37,418 nt of DNA, from NCBI GenBank assembly GCA_005882315.1, contig VBAR01000003.1, forward strand, positions 215,489 to 252,906. The letters are read 5' to 3'. A program made the translations under genes and the position numbers. The stretch comes from Bacteroidota bacterium. Its GTDB lineage: Bacteria > Bacteroidota > Bacteroidia > Chitinophagales > Chitinophagaceae. The notes beneath the pieces are model-generated. The model saw nothing but the letters and a program-made list of their open reading frames with translations, had not been told where the DNA came from and did no database searches. How positions within the stretch are numbered: the stretch's first letter is position 1; each line of letters opens with the position of its first letter. Shown here piece after piece: positions 1 to 7,835 of the stretch.

Positions 1-378
1 TGCACTACAAGCGGCGCTGGTTTTAAAATGCGTGGCAGGTTAGGCGATTCACCAATTATTGGCGCCGGTTTGTTTGTAGATAATGAAGTTGGCGCCTGCA
101 CATCAACAGGACAAGGTGAAGATGTGATACGAGTTGCGGGTTCGCATTCTGTTGTTGAACTGATGCGGCAGGGTTTATCACCTGAGGCTGCCTGTAAAAA
201 AGTAATTGAAAGAATAGTGAAGATCAAAAAAGATAAGGTAAAAGATATACAGGTTTGTTTCCTGGCTGTAAATAAAAAAGGGATTGTTGGCGGATTTTCT
301 ATTCATCCGGGTTTCAGCTATGCACTTAAAACAAATACAGTTGATAAACTGGTAAAATCTAAAAGCTGGTTTTCATAG
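1..378 (+). CDS. N4-(beta-N-acetylglucosaminyl)-L-asparaginase (aspartylglucosaminidase), C-terminal part
   Basis: The reading frame is open from base 1, so the start lies outside the window; 125 codons and a stop are present. The first residues hold the GRLGDSPIIGAG stretch, followed by DNEVGACTSTGQGEDVIR, which are the substrate-binding and conserved glycine-rich segments of the beta chain of the Ntn-hydrolase asparaginase_2 family, in the version typical of glycosylasparaginases rather than plant-type isoaspartyl peptidases. These enzymes cleave the GlcNAc-Asn bond left after glycoprotein breakdown. The catalytic threonine made by autocleavage would lie just upstream of the window. The family ends as seen here, so the C-terminus looks complete. 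It is followed by a repeat-rich gap and then cutC on the same strand. Confidence 0.9.
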   Translation, partial: CTTSGAGFKMRGRLGDSPIIGAGLFVDNEVGACTSTGQGEDVIRVAGSHSVVELMRQGLSPEAACKKVIERIVKIKKDKVKDIQVCFLAVNKKGIVGGFSIHPGFSYALKTNTVDKLVKSKSWFS

Positions 379-508
379 TGAATGGGCAATGGTGAATGGG
401 CAATGGGCAATGGTCAATTGGCAATAAGCAATCTTGAATAGTAGTTATCTTCGTTATTCACCATTGACTCCATTGACTATTCACCATTCACCATTCACCA
501 TTCACAAC
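379..508. repeat. Intergenic 'gaatggtgaatgg / ccattcaccattc' repeat
   Basis: Short direct copies of GAATGGGCAATGG fill the left side, and their reverse complement (CCATTCACCATTCACC type) fills the right side, so the gap can fold on itself. The same sequence type recurs at 27924-27986 and 32815-32885 and, in shortened form, inside cutC. No gene is visible here. Confidence 0.85.
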
Positions 509-509
509 T

Positions 510-1262
510 ATGAATTACATTATCGAAATAGCAACATCCGATTTTGCAACTACAAAAGCTGCTGTTGAAGGTGAGGCTCATCGAATTGAACTCTGTGCTA
601 ATCTCGCTGAAGGCGGTACAACTCCATCTTATGCTCTGATTAAAAAAAGCCGTGAGGCATTTGATCTGCTTATTTATCCGATCATCCGGCCAAGAGGCGG
701 CGATTTTCTATATACAAAAGATGAGTTTGAAATAATGAAGAATGATGTGAGACTGTGCAAAGAACTGGGTTGTGATGGGGTAGTGATCGGTTTATTGAAT
801 ATGGATGGAACAATTGATATTACAAGAACTACGGAGTTGATAGAACTGGCTTATCCATTAGGCGTAACATTTCATCGTGCATTTGATCGTTGTAAAGATC
901 CTTTTGTCGCATTGGAAGAATTAATTGACGCTGGATGTGAAAGAATTCTTACATCAGGGCAGCGAGTATCAGTCAATAGTCAACAGTCAATAATAGACAG
1001 CCAGGCTGTTGAGTTGATCGCAGAACTTAACAAGGTTTCAGATAGCAGAATTATCATTATGCCGGGAAGCGGGGTTAGAAAAGAAAATATCAAACTGCTG
1101 GCTGAGAAAACAGGTTGCACTGAATTTCATTCTTCATTGCGGGATAAAATAAAAAGCCCAATGCAGTTTATTCATCCGGGTTTTAAAACTTCCGAAGAAA
1201 GCTATACAAATAATTATATTGACCCTGAAGAGGTAAAAGCATTACGTAAAGCATTAAATTAA
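510..1262 (+). CDS. cutC: CutC family protein (copper homeostasis-type TIM barrel)
   Basis: 250 residues, the usual CutC length. Diagnostic segments are EIATSDFATTKAAVEG at the N-terminus, RIELCANLAEGGTTPS, then IIRPRGGDF, GVTFHRAFD, ERILTSGQ and IIMPGSGVR, in the normal order for a CutC TIM barrel. The family was linked to copper tolerance in E. coli; the reaction is not established and a purely enzymatic role is possible. Between ERILTSGQ and VELIAEL there are about 12 extra residues (VSVNSQQSIIDSQ) encoded by DNA that resembles the local 'cagtcaatagtcaa' intergenic repeat, apparently an in-frame repeat insertion. The ATG at 510 follows directly after the repeat block. A strong terminator follows the stop. 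Confidence 0.93.
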   Translation: MNYIIEIATSDFATTKAAVEGEAHRIELCANLAEGGTTPSYALIKKSREAFDLLIYPIIRPRGGDFLYTKDEFEIMKNDVRLCKELGCDGVVIGLLNMDGTIDITRTTELIELAYPLGVTFHRAFDRCKDPFVALEELIDAGCERILTSGQRVSVNSQQSIIDSQAVELIAELNKVSDSRIIIMPGSGVRKENIKLLAEKTGCTEFHSSLRDKIKSPMQFIHPGFKTSEESYTNNYIDPEEVKALRKALN

Positions 1263-1270
1263 ATAAGAAA

Positions 1271-1300
1271 GCCCCGTTACAAAACGGGGCTTTTACTTTT
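1271..1300 (+). terminator. Rho-independent terminator, probably bidirectional
   Basis: A perfect 8-bp stem, GCCCCGTT / AACGGGGC with an ACAA loop (1271-1290), is followed by TTTTACTTTT. On the minus strand the same stem is followed by a T-rich run as well. It lies between the convergent cutC and TlpA-family genes and can serve both. Confidence 0.9.
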
Positions 1301-1319
1301 GGCTAGTGTTTATATGAAA

Positions 1320-3248
1320 TTAAAAAGCTTTAGGTGCTGATTCTTTCGATGCCATTTCGATCATAGCAGTCAATTCAGTCATTAATTTATCGTCGCTGCC
1401 ATCAAAGCCAACAGCTTTAAAACGTATCATCCCTTTTTTATCAATTACAAACTTGGTAGGGATACCATCTACTTTAAAATCAGCTACAACTTTACTATCA
1501 TTGTCCATCAGCACATGAAAAGAGTATTTATTGGTATTGATAAACTCAGATACTAATTTCTCTTTGTTGTCGCCATTTTCCCAGGTATCAATAAAAACAA
1601 ATTTTACATTGGGATCGTCTTTGTATTTGTTTACCATTTTCTGCATTCCGGGGAAACTAGCTTTACAAGGTCCGCACCAGGTAGCCCAGAAATCAACAAC
1701 AACTACTTTATCTTTCAACTCCCCAAGATTTACTTTTTTGCCATTCAGGTCAACCAGTGCAAATACAGGAGCTTTTTCATTCAGGATTGTTTTTCTTAAC
1801 TCCGCCAGCATTGTTTCTGTTGCCGACTTCTGGAGATTAGTAATATATTCATCGAAACCTGCTTCTGTTTTTTTATCTTTTACATAAGCTCTTTTCAGGA
1901 TATCTTTCATTTCGCTGGTGGATTTGGCATCCATCACGAACTGTTCTATTTCTTTTACGTATTGTTTTTTAGGCAACACTTTTTCTGCCAGCAATGCATA
2001 CGTGTTATTCTGGTCTGCATCTTTTCCGTTATTCACTACAATTGCAGCATCTTTAGCATAAGGGAATCCTTTTTTGTGTTCACCCATTCTGTACATGACC
2101 ATACCATAAGTATCCGCAAACATGGCATACATGTATTTATTATTTTCTGTCCATTGCTTTTGAGTCATATTATCCGGTTTCTTAGCAGTTGGATTTTTCC
2201 ATTGCTCCTTATAATAATTGGTAGCAAATTTTGAAAATTCTTCAGCTAATGGAAGATTATCGCTTGTCTTTTGCATTTCCCATGCGGCACTGTTGTATAA
2301 CGAAGCTAGCTGTGCTTTGTCTTCGATGTTAGCATCTGCTACTGCCTGTTTGAAATTTGGCCAGTCTTTTTTAGCCAGGTATGCATAAGCAATTTGAGCT
2401 TTTATATTCGGGAGATTGGGTTTAAGATATTTCCAGTTTTCATCTGTCTCGATCTTGTTGCTGATCTCAGCAAGCAATATTTTTTTCTTTTCTATATCCT
2501 GCTCCTGGTAGAATTTATTCAGGGTTTCATTAACCACCCATTTACCATTCGGGAATTTTTCTTTTTTAACAGAACTAACAAACTTCATCTGTTCTGGTGA
2601 TTTGGCCAGTTGGTAAAGACTTTCAAGATTTGAATAATCAGTTTCTTCTTTTAAACCTGCTTTTAACAATGATTCAATTTCTTTCTGAACGATCTTAGGC
2701 GCATCATCTTTTTTAATCGCAGCTAGCGTACTTACATAGCTGATGAGGTATTTTTTCTTATTATCAGGATAGAGTTCAAATTCTTTCTCCATTGCAGCCA
2801 ATGCTTTTTCATTATTCCGGTCCACACCTAACTGGCGACCCCAATATTGGTAAAAGCCGCTAAGAGCCATGTACGCTCCATCACGGGGTTTATCATCATT
2901 ATACAAAATGATGGTATAGCCGTCATTAAAATTATTATCAAATTTTTTATCAGCACTAAAGGACAAATAAATAAAATGCATGCCTGTATCAATCGTAAAT
3001 GAGCCTGAATACTTGCCTGCCGACTTCTGTAGTACAATATCATCGGCTGTTCTTTTAGCCATGCCATTTTGGTAAACAATACCCTCAACCGGTTTGATGG
3101 TATTGGCAATATCACCTGCGGGTTCGTAAGTGAAAGTAATAACATCACCCGGTTTGGGTTTTTCTGGTGTATAGGTAAATTTTTGCTGGGCCTGTGTTGT
3201 TACTGCTACGAATAATAACAAGGCGGTAAATAGTTTTTGGTAAAACAT
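1320..3248 (-). CDS. TlpA-family thioredoxin-like protein with long N-terminal domain
   Basis: The start at 3248 is chosen because it begins a signal peptide (MFYQKLFTALLLFVAVTTQA, cleavage near residue 20); a frame extension upstream to 3374 would place 42 unlikely residues, including repeat-derived sequence, before it. The mature protein has an Ig-like/DUF4369-type N-terminal part, a long helical TPR-like middle, and a C-terminal TlpA/ResA thioredoxin domain from about residue 490. The redox motif WCGPC is at 524-528 and the cis-proline loop GIPT near 595-598, so the domain looks active. Such Bacteroidota proteins are exported thiol-disulfide reductases, often linked to cytochrome maturation or oxidative stress; the exact partner is unknown. 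A second, distantly similar protein is encoded at 8762-10474 within the array. Confidence 0.88.
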   Translation of the reverse strand: MFYQKLFTALLLFVAVTTQAQQKFTYTPEKPKPGDVITFTYEPAGDIANTIKPVEGIVYQNGMAKRTADDIVLQKSAGKYSGSFTIDTGMHFIYLSFSADKKFDNNFNDGYTIILYNDDKPRDGAYMALSGFYQYWGRQLGVDRNNEKALAAMEKEFELYPDNKKKYLISYVSTLAAIKKDDAPKIVQKEIESLLKAGLKEETDYSNLESLYQLAKSPEQMKFVSSVKKEKFPNGKWVVNETLNKFYQEQDIEKKKILLAEISNKIETDENWKYLKPNLPNIKAQIAYAYLAKKDWPNFKQAVADANIEDKAQLASLYNSAAWEMQKTSDNLPLAEEFSKFATNYYKEQWKNPTAKKPDNMTQKQWTENNKYMYAMFADTYGMVMYRMGEHKKGFPYAKDAAIVVNNGKDADQNNTYALLAEKVLPKKQYVKEIEQFVMDAKSTSEMKDILKRAYVKDKKTEAGFDEYITNLQKSATETMLAELRKTILNEKAPVFALVDLNGKKVNLGELKDKVVVVDFWATWCGPCKASFPGMQKMVNKYKDDPNVKFVFIDTWENGDNKEKLVSEFINTNKYSFHVLMDNDSKVVADFKVDGIPTKFVIDKKGMIRFKAVGFDGSDDKLMTELTAMIEMASKESAPKAF

Positions 3249-3319
3249 GGCGTTAATTTTAGAGTATGAAAGGTAGGAAAATCCGGGATGTAAAATGTGA
3301 AAATATTGGATTGGTGTCG

Positions 3320-3366
3320 GGTAAATGTCTTTAAAGCATTGCAGTCCGCCCGGGGTCTTCACAATA
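3320..3366 (-). repeat. Remnant: C-hairpin right arm joined to a 20-bp copy of the MocR gene 3' tail
   Basis: Read on the minus strand, a C-hairpin right arm (GAAGACCCCGGGCGGAC, 3344-3360) is followed, after four bases, by ATGCTTTAAAGACATTTACC (3321-3340). That differs at one position from the end of the MocR-gene fragment at 7836-7856 and includes its M-L-stop codons. It is the first trace of the array repeat and lies in the opposite orientation to the others. Confidence 0.6.
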
Positions 3367-3519
3367 GACGGCAATCAAATCTAAGAAAACTTGTTGTGGG
3401 ACAACGAGGAGTTAAAAATATGAAAGGTTAAAACATATAATATGATGTGATGCAGTAACTTTAAGTCCCGAGGTCTCGCCACCAGATACTTTATGTTTGT
3501 CTAGTCCTGAAAAATAGTT

Positions 3520-4527
3520 ATGATGAAAGTTCTGTTGATATTAATCTTTTTTATTGCACCTGTAATTGGAAATTCAAAAAGTATTGAAAAGTATTACTTG
3601 ATTACATTCAAGGCTGAAGAATATTTATTTCATAACGAGTTTGCATTATCCTGTAAGGAATATAGTAAAGCATTTAAAACAGGCTTTGCTTTTTATGCCG
3701 ATCTACGAAATGCTTTTAAAGCAGGGTTATTATCAGGGAATGATTCATATATTAAAAAATTTTGGGCTATAATAATTGCTTTACCCGAAGTTGCCAATAG
3801 CATCAAAAACGATCCAACAATAATTGGCTTCTGTAAACCTTCTATGCAACAGGAAATTTTAGCTTATAGGAAGGAAAGGCAGAAAACGGATTTTGAAAAA
3901 ATAATTGATTCTGTTATTCTTATTGATCAAAAGGCTCGGCGGGAATGCAGAAATAACATGACGGATACTTGTAAAATCAGGTTTAAAGTACTTGACAGCA
4001 TAAACCTGATGAAACTATATCGTCTATTACATAAAACAAATTATACTGAGAGGGAATTTGGGTATAAAACCCAAGAATATATTTATTTAATTGCATTACA
4101 TGCTCGCCGCTGGGGTTATAAATTTCTGGATTCTTTATTAAAAGAAAACATCAAAAAAGGGAGAATGAAGTCGGTTTTCTTTGCACACCTGATTTCATAT
4201 AGAAGTGATATTGATTACGTGAATAAAATTTATTTAAATAATCAGAAAAGCATCGGTTTTGATCAAATGGTATGGGTTGTAAATAACAAAGTCGTACAAT
4301 TTAATAGAACTGATAGCTTAATTGATTTATACAATACGAATCGAAAAGAATTATTTATTTCAAAAACCGAGAATGATATATTAAAGCATGCCCTTATAAC
4401 AAAGAATAAATTATTTGCCGGATGCGAGAAAGATCTAGTAGTAGATTTTTTTAGGATGGAAATGTCCGACCAACAGTTTATTGATTTTTTAAACAACTTG
4501 CGAAGCAAAAAAATGATAAAGGAATGA
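3520..4527 (+). CDS. Secreted hypothetical protein
   Basis: 335 residues, not recognised. The first 18 residues (MMKVLLILIFFIAPVIGN) look like a signal peptide; the start may be the first or second Met. The region after it (residues 20-70) has the alternating aromatic and small-residue pattern of a TPR-like repeat, with repeated KA.K.G elements; the rest is rich in Lys, Asn, Ile and Tyr and has no conserved motif I know. It is one of only two plus-strand genes in the array region. Its stop codon is followed within a few bases by a degenerate C hairpin. No clear ribosome-binding site is seen. Confidence 0.7.
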   Translation: MMKVLLILIFFIAPVIGNSKSIEKYYLITFKAEEYLFHNEFALSCKEYSKAFKTGFAFYADLRNAFKAGLLSGNDSYIKKFWAIIIALPEVANSIKNDPTIIGFCKPSMQQEILAYRKERQKTDFEKIIDSVILIDQKARRECRNNMTDTCKIRFKVLDSINLMKLYRLLHKTNYTEREFGYKTQEYIYLIALHARRWGYKFLDSLLKENIKKGRMKSVFFAHLISYRSDIDYVNKIYLNNQKSIGFDQMVWVVNNKVVQFNRTDSLIDLYNTNRKELFISKTENDILKHALITKNKLFAGCEKDLVVDFFRMEMSDQQFIDFLNNLRSKKMIKE

Positions 4528-4532
4528 TTTTT

Positions 4533-4598
4533 CAAGGTCCCGCAGCAGCAGTATCATTTTTTCGAAATCTTTCTTGCGAAAACCTCGTTCTGACAGAA
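4533..4598. repeat. C hairpin, degenerate copy
   Basis: Carries GCAGCAGCAGTATCATTTTT and CGAAATCTTTCTTGCGAA, but both arms have decayed (AACCTCGTTCTGACAGAA on the right). There is no E segment. It follows the stop of the plus-strand gene by five bases. It is followed by the box GTTGTGCGC (4605-4613) and a small hairpin CGCTGC/GCAGCG (4611-4631). Confidence 0.8.
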
Positions 4599-4634
4599 TA
4601 CTATGTTGTGCGCTGCTATTGGAAAGCAGCGATA

Positions 4635-5393
4635 CTAATTTGACTTAAACGTTATTTTTTTAGGCAGATGACCTAAAGTAAAAACTGAGTCGATGTAATC
4701 TAATATCTCTCCCTTATTATATTTGTTGATTACACCGTGTCCAGGTAGAGGAATAAAAAAAGTGCCTTCTTTTTGTTGAAATAGATCATCCACATCAGAG
4801 GATATTGTAACTAGCTTGTTGTTAGTTATTTTGTACAACTTATATTCAAGACTGTCAAAATTTGTAATACTATCTTTTAGAATTAAATTTCCGTAATTGT
4901 ATGTCTTAATTATTTTTCCTTTAACATACAGATTTATGTATCCATTTTTGTCTTTTATAAAAACGTCCTTAAATACATTTGTTTTAATGCTGTCTTCGAA
5001 TTTTTCAATTGAAGGAAGTATAGGCATAATCTTTCCAGCTTTAATGTAGAACCATCCATAGTTGGTAACACCAAATGATTTTATAAACGCTATGTAATCT
5101 TTAGAAAGTCTAAACGCTTTATTTGTATTTTCGATTTCATACTTTACAGAATGTTTTGGGTTTGAAATATCTTGCTTTGTAATACCTAAGTCGTAAGAAA
5201 AATGACCTAATGCTTTGTGTCTAACAAGCCCTAAGATGTACAAGCCTTTGTCTGGATAAGCTTCCAAAGTGTCAATTTCATCCACTCCTGAAAAATTACT
5301 TTCCTTTAAAACGAGATTACTCTTGTGGTAGAAATAGTTATAAGCAAGGTAGCCAATAATAATAATAACGATAAGCAGAAGATATTTTTGCAT
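4635..5393 (-). CDS. Membrane-anchored hypothetical protein
   Basis: 252 residues, not recognised. Residues 2-21 (QKYLLLIVIIIIGYLAYNYF) form one hydrophobic anchor, and the rest is predicted soluble and beta-rich, so it is probably exposed outside the inner membrane. The cassette-like unit begins with GTTGTAGGC 38 bases upstream of the ATG (minus strand, 5431-5439) and ends with GCGCACAAC (4605-4613), which match at 7 of 9 positions as complements. The full repeat at 5437-5592 lies directly upstream and would supply its promoter. Confidence 0.75.
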   Translation of the reverse strand: MQKYLLLIVIIIIGYLAYNYFYHKSNLVLKESNFSGVDEIDTLEAYPDKGLYILGLVRHKALGHFSYDLGITKQDISNPKHSVKYEIENTNKAFRLSKDYIAFIKSFGVTNYGWFYIKAGKIMPILPSIEKFEDSIKTNVFKDVFIKDKNGYINLYVKGKIIKTYNYGNLILKDSITNFDSLEYKLYKITNNKLVTISSDVDDLFQQKEGTFFIPLPGHGVINKYNKGEILDYIDSVFTLGHLPKKITFKSN

Positions 5394-5436
5394 TATACTG
5401 GCTCGGATTTTTTAAAGTTTCTAATAAGTAGCCTAC

Positions 5437-5592
5437 AACTCGCCGCTTTGTGTAATGTTTTGTTCCAAATTTAATTAATAATCAGTTTAAACTGGAACAA
5501 AAAAGCAAATCATTCTTTCTGTTCATCCGGGGCTCGCAGCAGCAGTATTATTTTTTCGAAATCTTTCTTGCGAAGACCCCGGGCGGACAGAA
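5437..5592. repeat. Full array repeat (E + C), attC-like
   Basis: E begins at AACTCGCCGC (the first GC stem is degenerate: CGCCGCTTTGTG). The palindrome TGTTCCA...TGGAACA is intact, with the -7-like CAAATTTA at 5466-5473. C occupies 5518-5592 with good arms. Likely promoter region for the gene ending at 4635. Confidence 0.95.
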
Positions 5593-5606
5593 GTTTTATA
5601 AATTCG

Positions 5607-5640
5607 AAAAGGGCTGCGATGTGTGGCCCTTTTTTATTTT
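5607..5640 (+). terminator. Terminator-like hairpin
   Basis: AAAAGGGC pairs with GCCCTTTT around an 11-base loop and runs into TTTTTATTTT. There is no plus-strand gene immediately before it, so it may be the end of a lost or captured gene left behind after the C hairpin at 5518-5592. Confidence 0.55.
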
Positions 5641-5653
5641 TGATGGAAACCGA

Positions 5654-6010
5654 TTATTTTTTCCATTCCTTAACTTCAAAAGAGTTTACAGTAGAGTCTT
5701 TGTCAAAATGTAACAGTAGAGTTTGGGTATAAATTGGGTCAATGTCGTTACCATAATCTTCGTCAATTTTATATCCAATGTTCATCGTACTGTCCAAGGA
5801 ATGTTGTGGTTGTCCGAGTAATGAAATTATGTCCTGATAACTTTTTCCTTTCAAAGGGATGTTCTTAGTTAAGTCGTCAACCATTGATTTTCTTTTTGGG
5901 AAAGTCATTAGGTCCCCAACTTCCGCCCATTTCTTTTTGTCAAACATTTGATGGGTCTGGCAAGAATAAAGTGTCAGTATTAATAAAGCTGAATTTAAAA
6001 ATTTAGCCAT
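5654..6010 (-). CDS. Small lipoprotein, possibly BamE/SmpA-like fold
   Basis: 118 residues. The N-terminus LLILTLYSC ends in a lipobox cysteine (residue 17), which suggests an outer-membrane or periplasmic lipoprotein. The segment GKSYQDIISLLGQPQ, followed by beta-strand-like stretches ending in LLLHFDKDSTV, resembles the BamE/SmpA-type pattern (G-x(3)-ev-xx-lLG-P), but the match is by eye and weak. The start codon overlaps the end of the next upstream gene (6003-6296) by 8 bases, so the two are translated together and form one two-gene unit. Confidence 0.72.
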   Translation of the reverse strand: MAKFLNSALLILTLYSCQTHQMFDKKKWAEVGDLMTFPKRKSMVDDLTKNIPLKGKSYQDIISLLGQPQHSLDSTMNIGYKIDEDYGNDIDPIYTQTLLLHFDKDSTVNSFEVKEWKK

Positions 6011-6296
6011 CTCCTTTTCGTCCTTTTATGAATGAAGAGAAACGTTCGGTCAAAAAAGCATAAAAGACGACGTTCAATAATAGTCCTGAATAGAAAGTTG
6101 CTGTCGTCTGATTGAAAAAATCCCAAAATAATGTGTGTGTCGGAAAACGAAATACTTTAAAAAGAGAAGCAAGGATAGAACTGTTCATGGTTCCTTCGTC
6201 ATATGCCCAAGCACCAAAGAATGATACAACAGTCAATAAACCAAATGCAAAAAAGAAAACTGTCAAAGCTCCAATATTTATACGGTGTCTTAGCAT
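6003..6296 (-). CDS. Small membrane protein
   Basis: 97 residues with two likely membrane segments (about residues 8-30 and 66-84); not recognised. The ATG lies about 20 bases after the box GTTGTATGC (minus strand, 6317-6325) at the end of the repeat at 6323-6483, so this is the first gene of a two-gene cassette-like unit with the lipoprotein gene at 5654-6010. The basic C-terminus (KGRKGDG) suggests a cytoplasmic end. Confidence 0.7.
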   Translation of the reverse strand: MLRHRINIGALTVFFFAFGLLTVVSFFGAWAYDEGTMNSSILASLFKVFRFPTHTLFWDFFNQTTATFYSGLLLNVVFYAFLTERFSSFIKGRKGDG

Positions 6297-6322
6297 TTTG
6301 AGGTGTCAATATATTTGCATAC

Positions 6323-6483
6323 AACTCGCCGCTTGGCGTTGTCTCTTGTTCCAAATTTAATTAATAATCAGTTTAAACTGGAACAAAAAAGCAAATCATT
6401 CTTTCTGTTCGTCCGGGGCCTCGCAGCAGCAGCAGTATTATTTTTCCGAAATCTTTCTAGCGAAGACCTCGGGTGGACAGAAA
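6323..6483. repeat. Full array repeat (E + C), attC-like
   Basis: E with CGCCGCTTGGCG and -7-like CAAATTTA at 6352-6359, then C with an extra CAG unit (GCAGCAGCAGCAG). After C comes GCAGAAAATCCCTTGTTGTAGGC; a similar string (GCAGAAAATCCCATGTT) follows C at 12637-12654, and GCAAAAAACCCCATGTT at 14887-14904. This is probably the left part of the original attC-like site. Confidence 0.95.
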
Positions 6484-6535
6484 GTTTATATTCTTCAGCC
6501 AGCATTGCAGAAAATCCCTTGTTGTAGGCAGTAAT

Positions 6536-6943
6536 TCATGTCGTAATGCGATTGTCTTGAGGTTTTGTTTTAGCTTCTTTCAACTTCAATATGAGCCCAA
6601 CAAAAATGGCTGTAACAGAATATGCAATTATTATGTCTTGGCTCATGCTTCCTTTAATAATTGCTTGAGTGATGAATATCCCTAAAACCGTAACCGCGAT
6701 TAAGATAAATTTCGAACCCCAAAAATTTATGTCCTGCTTTGATAAAAAATAAAAACAGATCAGATAAATTAAAAAGGTTGGAATAGAAAATGCGATACTA
6801 AAAAGTAGTGTTATTGGATAAACTTCTAATAATCCAACTATTTCATGAGGGTTTGTCCCAAAAATATATTCTATAGCTTGTGAGGTAAATGGAGCTATTA
6901 AGAGTGTCAAAGCCCAATGTGTAAAAATGTACGTTCGCCGCAT
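6536..6943 (-). CDS. Small integral membrane protein
   Basis: 135 residues with four likely membrane helices (about 8-28, 42-66, 76-94, 104-122) and a short charged C-terminal tail (KLKEAKTKPQDNR). No family recognised. The unit ends in GCCTACAAC (6521-6529 on plus as GTTGTAGGC), and an exact complementary box lies at 7020-7028 upstream of the gene. A second possible box, GTTATGACG, lies closer to the ATG. The promoter-bearing repeat is about 190 bases upstream, farther than for other units. Confidence 0.7.
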   Translation of the reverse strand: MRRTYIFTHWALTLLIAPFTSQAIEYIFGTNPHEIVGLLEVYPITLLFSIAFSIPTFLIYLICFYFLSKQDINFWGSKFILIAVTVLGIFITQAIIKGSMSQDIIIAYSVTAIFVGLILKLKEAKTKPQDNRITT

Positions 6944-7111
6944 TTTTCTGTTTATATTTTGTGAAGCATATCAGGTGTAAACGTCATAACTCCTCAATTA
7001 GAAAGTGTCTTGCTGTATTGCCTACAACGGCTAGGGCTTTCTGCTGTGCTGATATTCTATGATTCTTCAGCCCAAACCGTCGGTGGGTAAAGTTAATGTA
7101 GTTGATGTTAT
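6944..7111. other. Gene-free stretch with remnants of attC-like ends
   Basis: On the minus strand, CAAGACACTTTCTAATTG followed by AGGAGTTATGAC (6981-7011) resembles a worn right end of the array repeat. GTTGTAGGC (7020-7028) is a second boundary box, preceded by GCAGAAAGCCCTAGCC. This could be a small or emptied cassette between two sites. No gene is visible. Confidence 0.4.
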
Positions 7112-7262
7112 ATTCGGTTGGCGTAGTGTCTTGTTCCAAATTTAATTAATAATCAGTTTCAACTGGAACAAAAAAGTAAATCATTCTTTCTGTTCGTCCA
7201 GGTCTCGCAGCAGCAGTATTATTTTTTCGAAATCTTTCTTGTGAAGTCCCCGGGCGGATCGA
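7112..7262. repeat. Array repeat (partial E + C)
   Basis: The first GC stem is mostly lost (TATTCGGTTGGCG), but GTGTCTTGTTCC, the palindrome and CAAATTTA (7137-7144) are present, followed by C with the right arm ending GGGCGGATCGAA. A plus-strand gene tail follows immediately. Confidence 0.92.
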
Positions 7263-7344
7263 AAAAAATATTGGTAAACTGCCTGCATGGCGTGGCGTAA
7301 ATGGCGATGCGTGGATATTTACGGATGAGATTGTGGTGAAGTAG
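7263..7344 (+). pseudogene. C-terminal gene fragment, unrecognised
   Basis: Directly after the C hairpin a plus-strand frame reads NIGKLPAWRGVNGDAWIFTD and then EIVVK before a stop at 7342-7344. It has the look of a real protein end (balanced, no low complexity, hydrophobic core pattern) but no start. I do not recognise the family. The junction with the repeat resembles the miaA and MocR tails nearby, where truncation also falls exactly at the edge of a C hairpin. Confidence 0.4.
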
Positions 7345-7379
7345 AAAGAATTTAGGATAGCAATTTGAAGATAATTATG

Positions 7380-7402
7380 GCTAAAACCTCGTACGGACTG
7401 AA
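7380..7402. repeat. Possible worn right arm of a C hairpin
   Basis: GCTAAAACCTCGTACGGACTGAA resembles the end of C (GCGAAGACCCCGGGCGGACAGAA) at about two thirds of positions and sits just before the next small gene. Weak on its own. Confidence 0.3.
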
Positions 7403-7404
7403 TT

Positions 7405-7587
7405 TCACCTAGTATCCAATGAGTCACTCTTTTTATAATCACTAGGCCCTTGAGATGGTCGACTTTCATTGTTGAAGTTTGGAAAAATAATTCTAATCAA
7501 AACTGCAACAATTATTACTATAAGTATAATTGCAGTAATTTTTCTTGCTGAATTCTTATACTTAGCAGCGAAATATGAAGATCCCAT
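7405..7587 (-). CDS. Small single-pass membrane protein
   Basis: 60 residues: a basic N-terminus (KYKNSARK), one strongly hydrophobic helix (ITAIILIVIIVAVLIRIIF, about residues 17-35) and a polar Ser/Pro/Asp tail. Not recognised. Composition and position between repeats fit the other array genes, but shortness makes the call uncertain. There is no E segment upstream, so its promoter is unknown. Confidence 0.5.
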   Translation of the reverse strand: MGSSYFAAKYKNSARKITAIILIVIIVAVLIRIIFPNFNNESRPSQGPSDYKKSDSLDTR

Positions 7588-7650
7588 AAATTTATTTTAA
7601 CAATCAATAAAACTTGTGATGGGCCCGGAACTTAAAGTTAATGTGATAAG

Positions 7651-7761
7651 TTAAATAAAATCAATCATCCCTTCAATATCCGAAGGTTGAAACCATTTCA
7701 TCTCTTTATCCTTCCTGAACCAGGTCATCTGCCTCTTCGCATATTGCCTTGTATTAGTCTT
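7651..7761 (-). pseudogene. 3' tail of miaA (tRNA dimethylallyltransferase)
   Basis: Read on the minus strand, bases 7761-7651 encode 36 residues, beginning KTNTRQYAKRQMTWFRKD, continuing KEMKWFQPSDIEGMIDFI and then a stop. The TRQYAKRQxTWFR segment is the conserved C-terminal motif of MiaA. Everything upstream is missing: the frame breaks exactly where the C hairpin at 7761-7835 begins. It lies far from any miaA context here, so it is a captured tail and not a functional gene. Confidence 0.85.
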
Positions 7762-7835
7762 CTGTTCATCCGGTGTCTCGCAGTAACAGTATTATTTTTT
7801 CGAAATCTTGCTTGCGAATACCCCGGGCGGACAGA
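7761..7835. repeat. C hairpin alone (subfamily 2)
   Basis: Carries four marker variants: TCATCCGGTGTC, CAGTAACAG, ATCTTGCTTGCG and GAATACCCC. The same four occur in the copy at 15467-15542, which makes the two cores essentially identical. No E segment; it joins the miaA tail on the left to the MocR tail on the right. Confidence 0.93.

Noticed and set aside
3249..3374. 42-residue N-terminal extension of the TlpA-family protein
   Set aside because: It would put a C-hairpin remnant and a MocR tail in front of a good signal peptide; the ATG at 3248 is the better start.
3464..3492. Left half of a C hairpin (CCCGAGGTCTCGCC)
   Set aside because: Only GGTCTCGC matches well; the apex sequence does not, so it was not listed as a copy.
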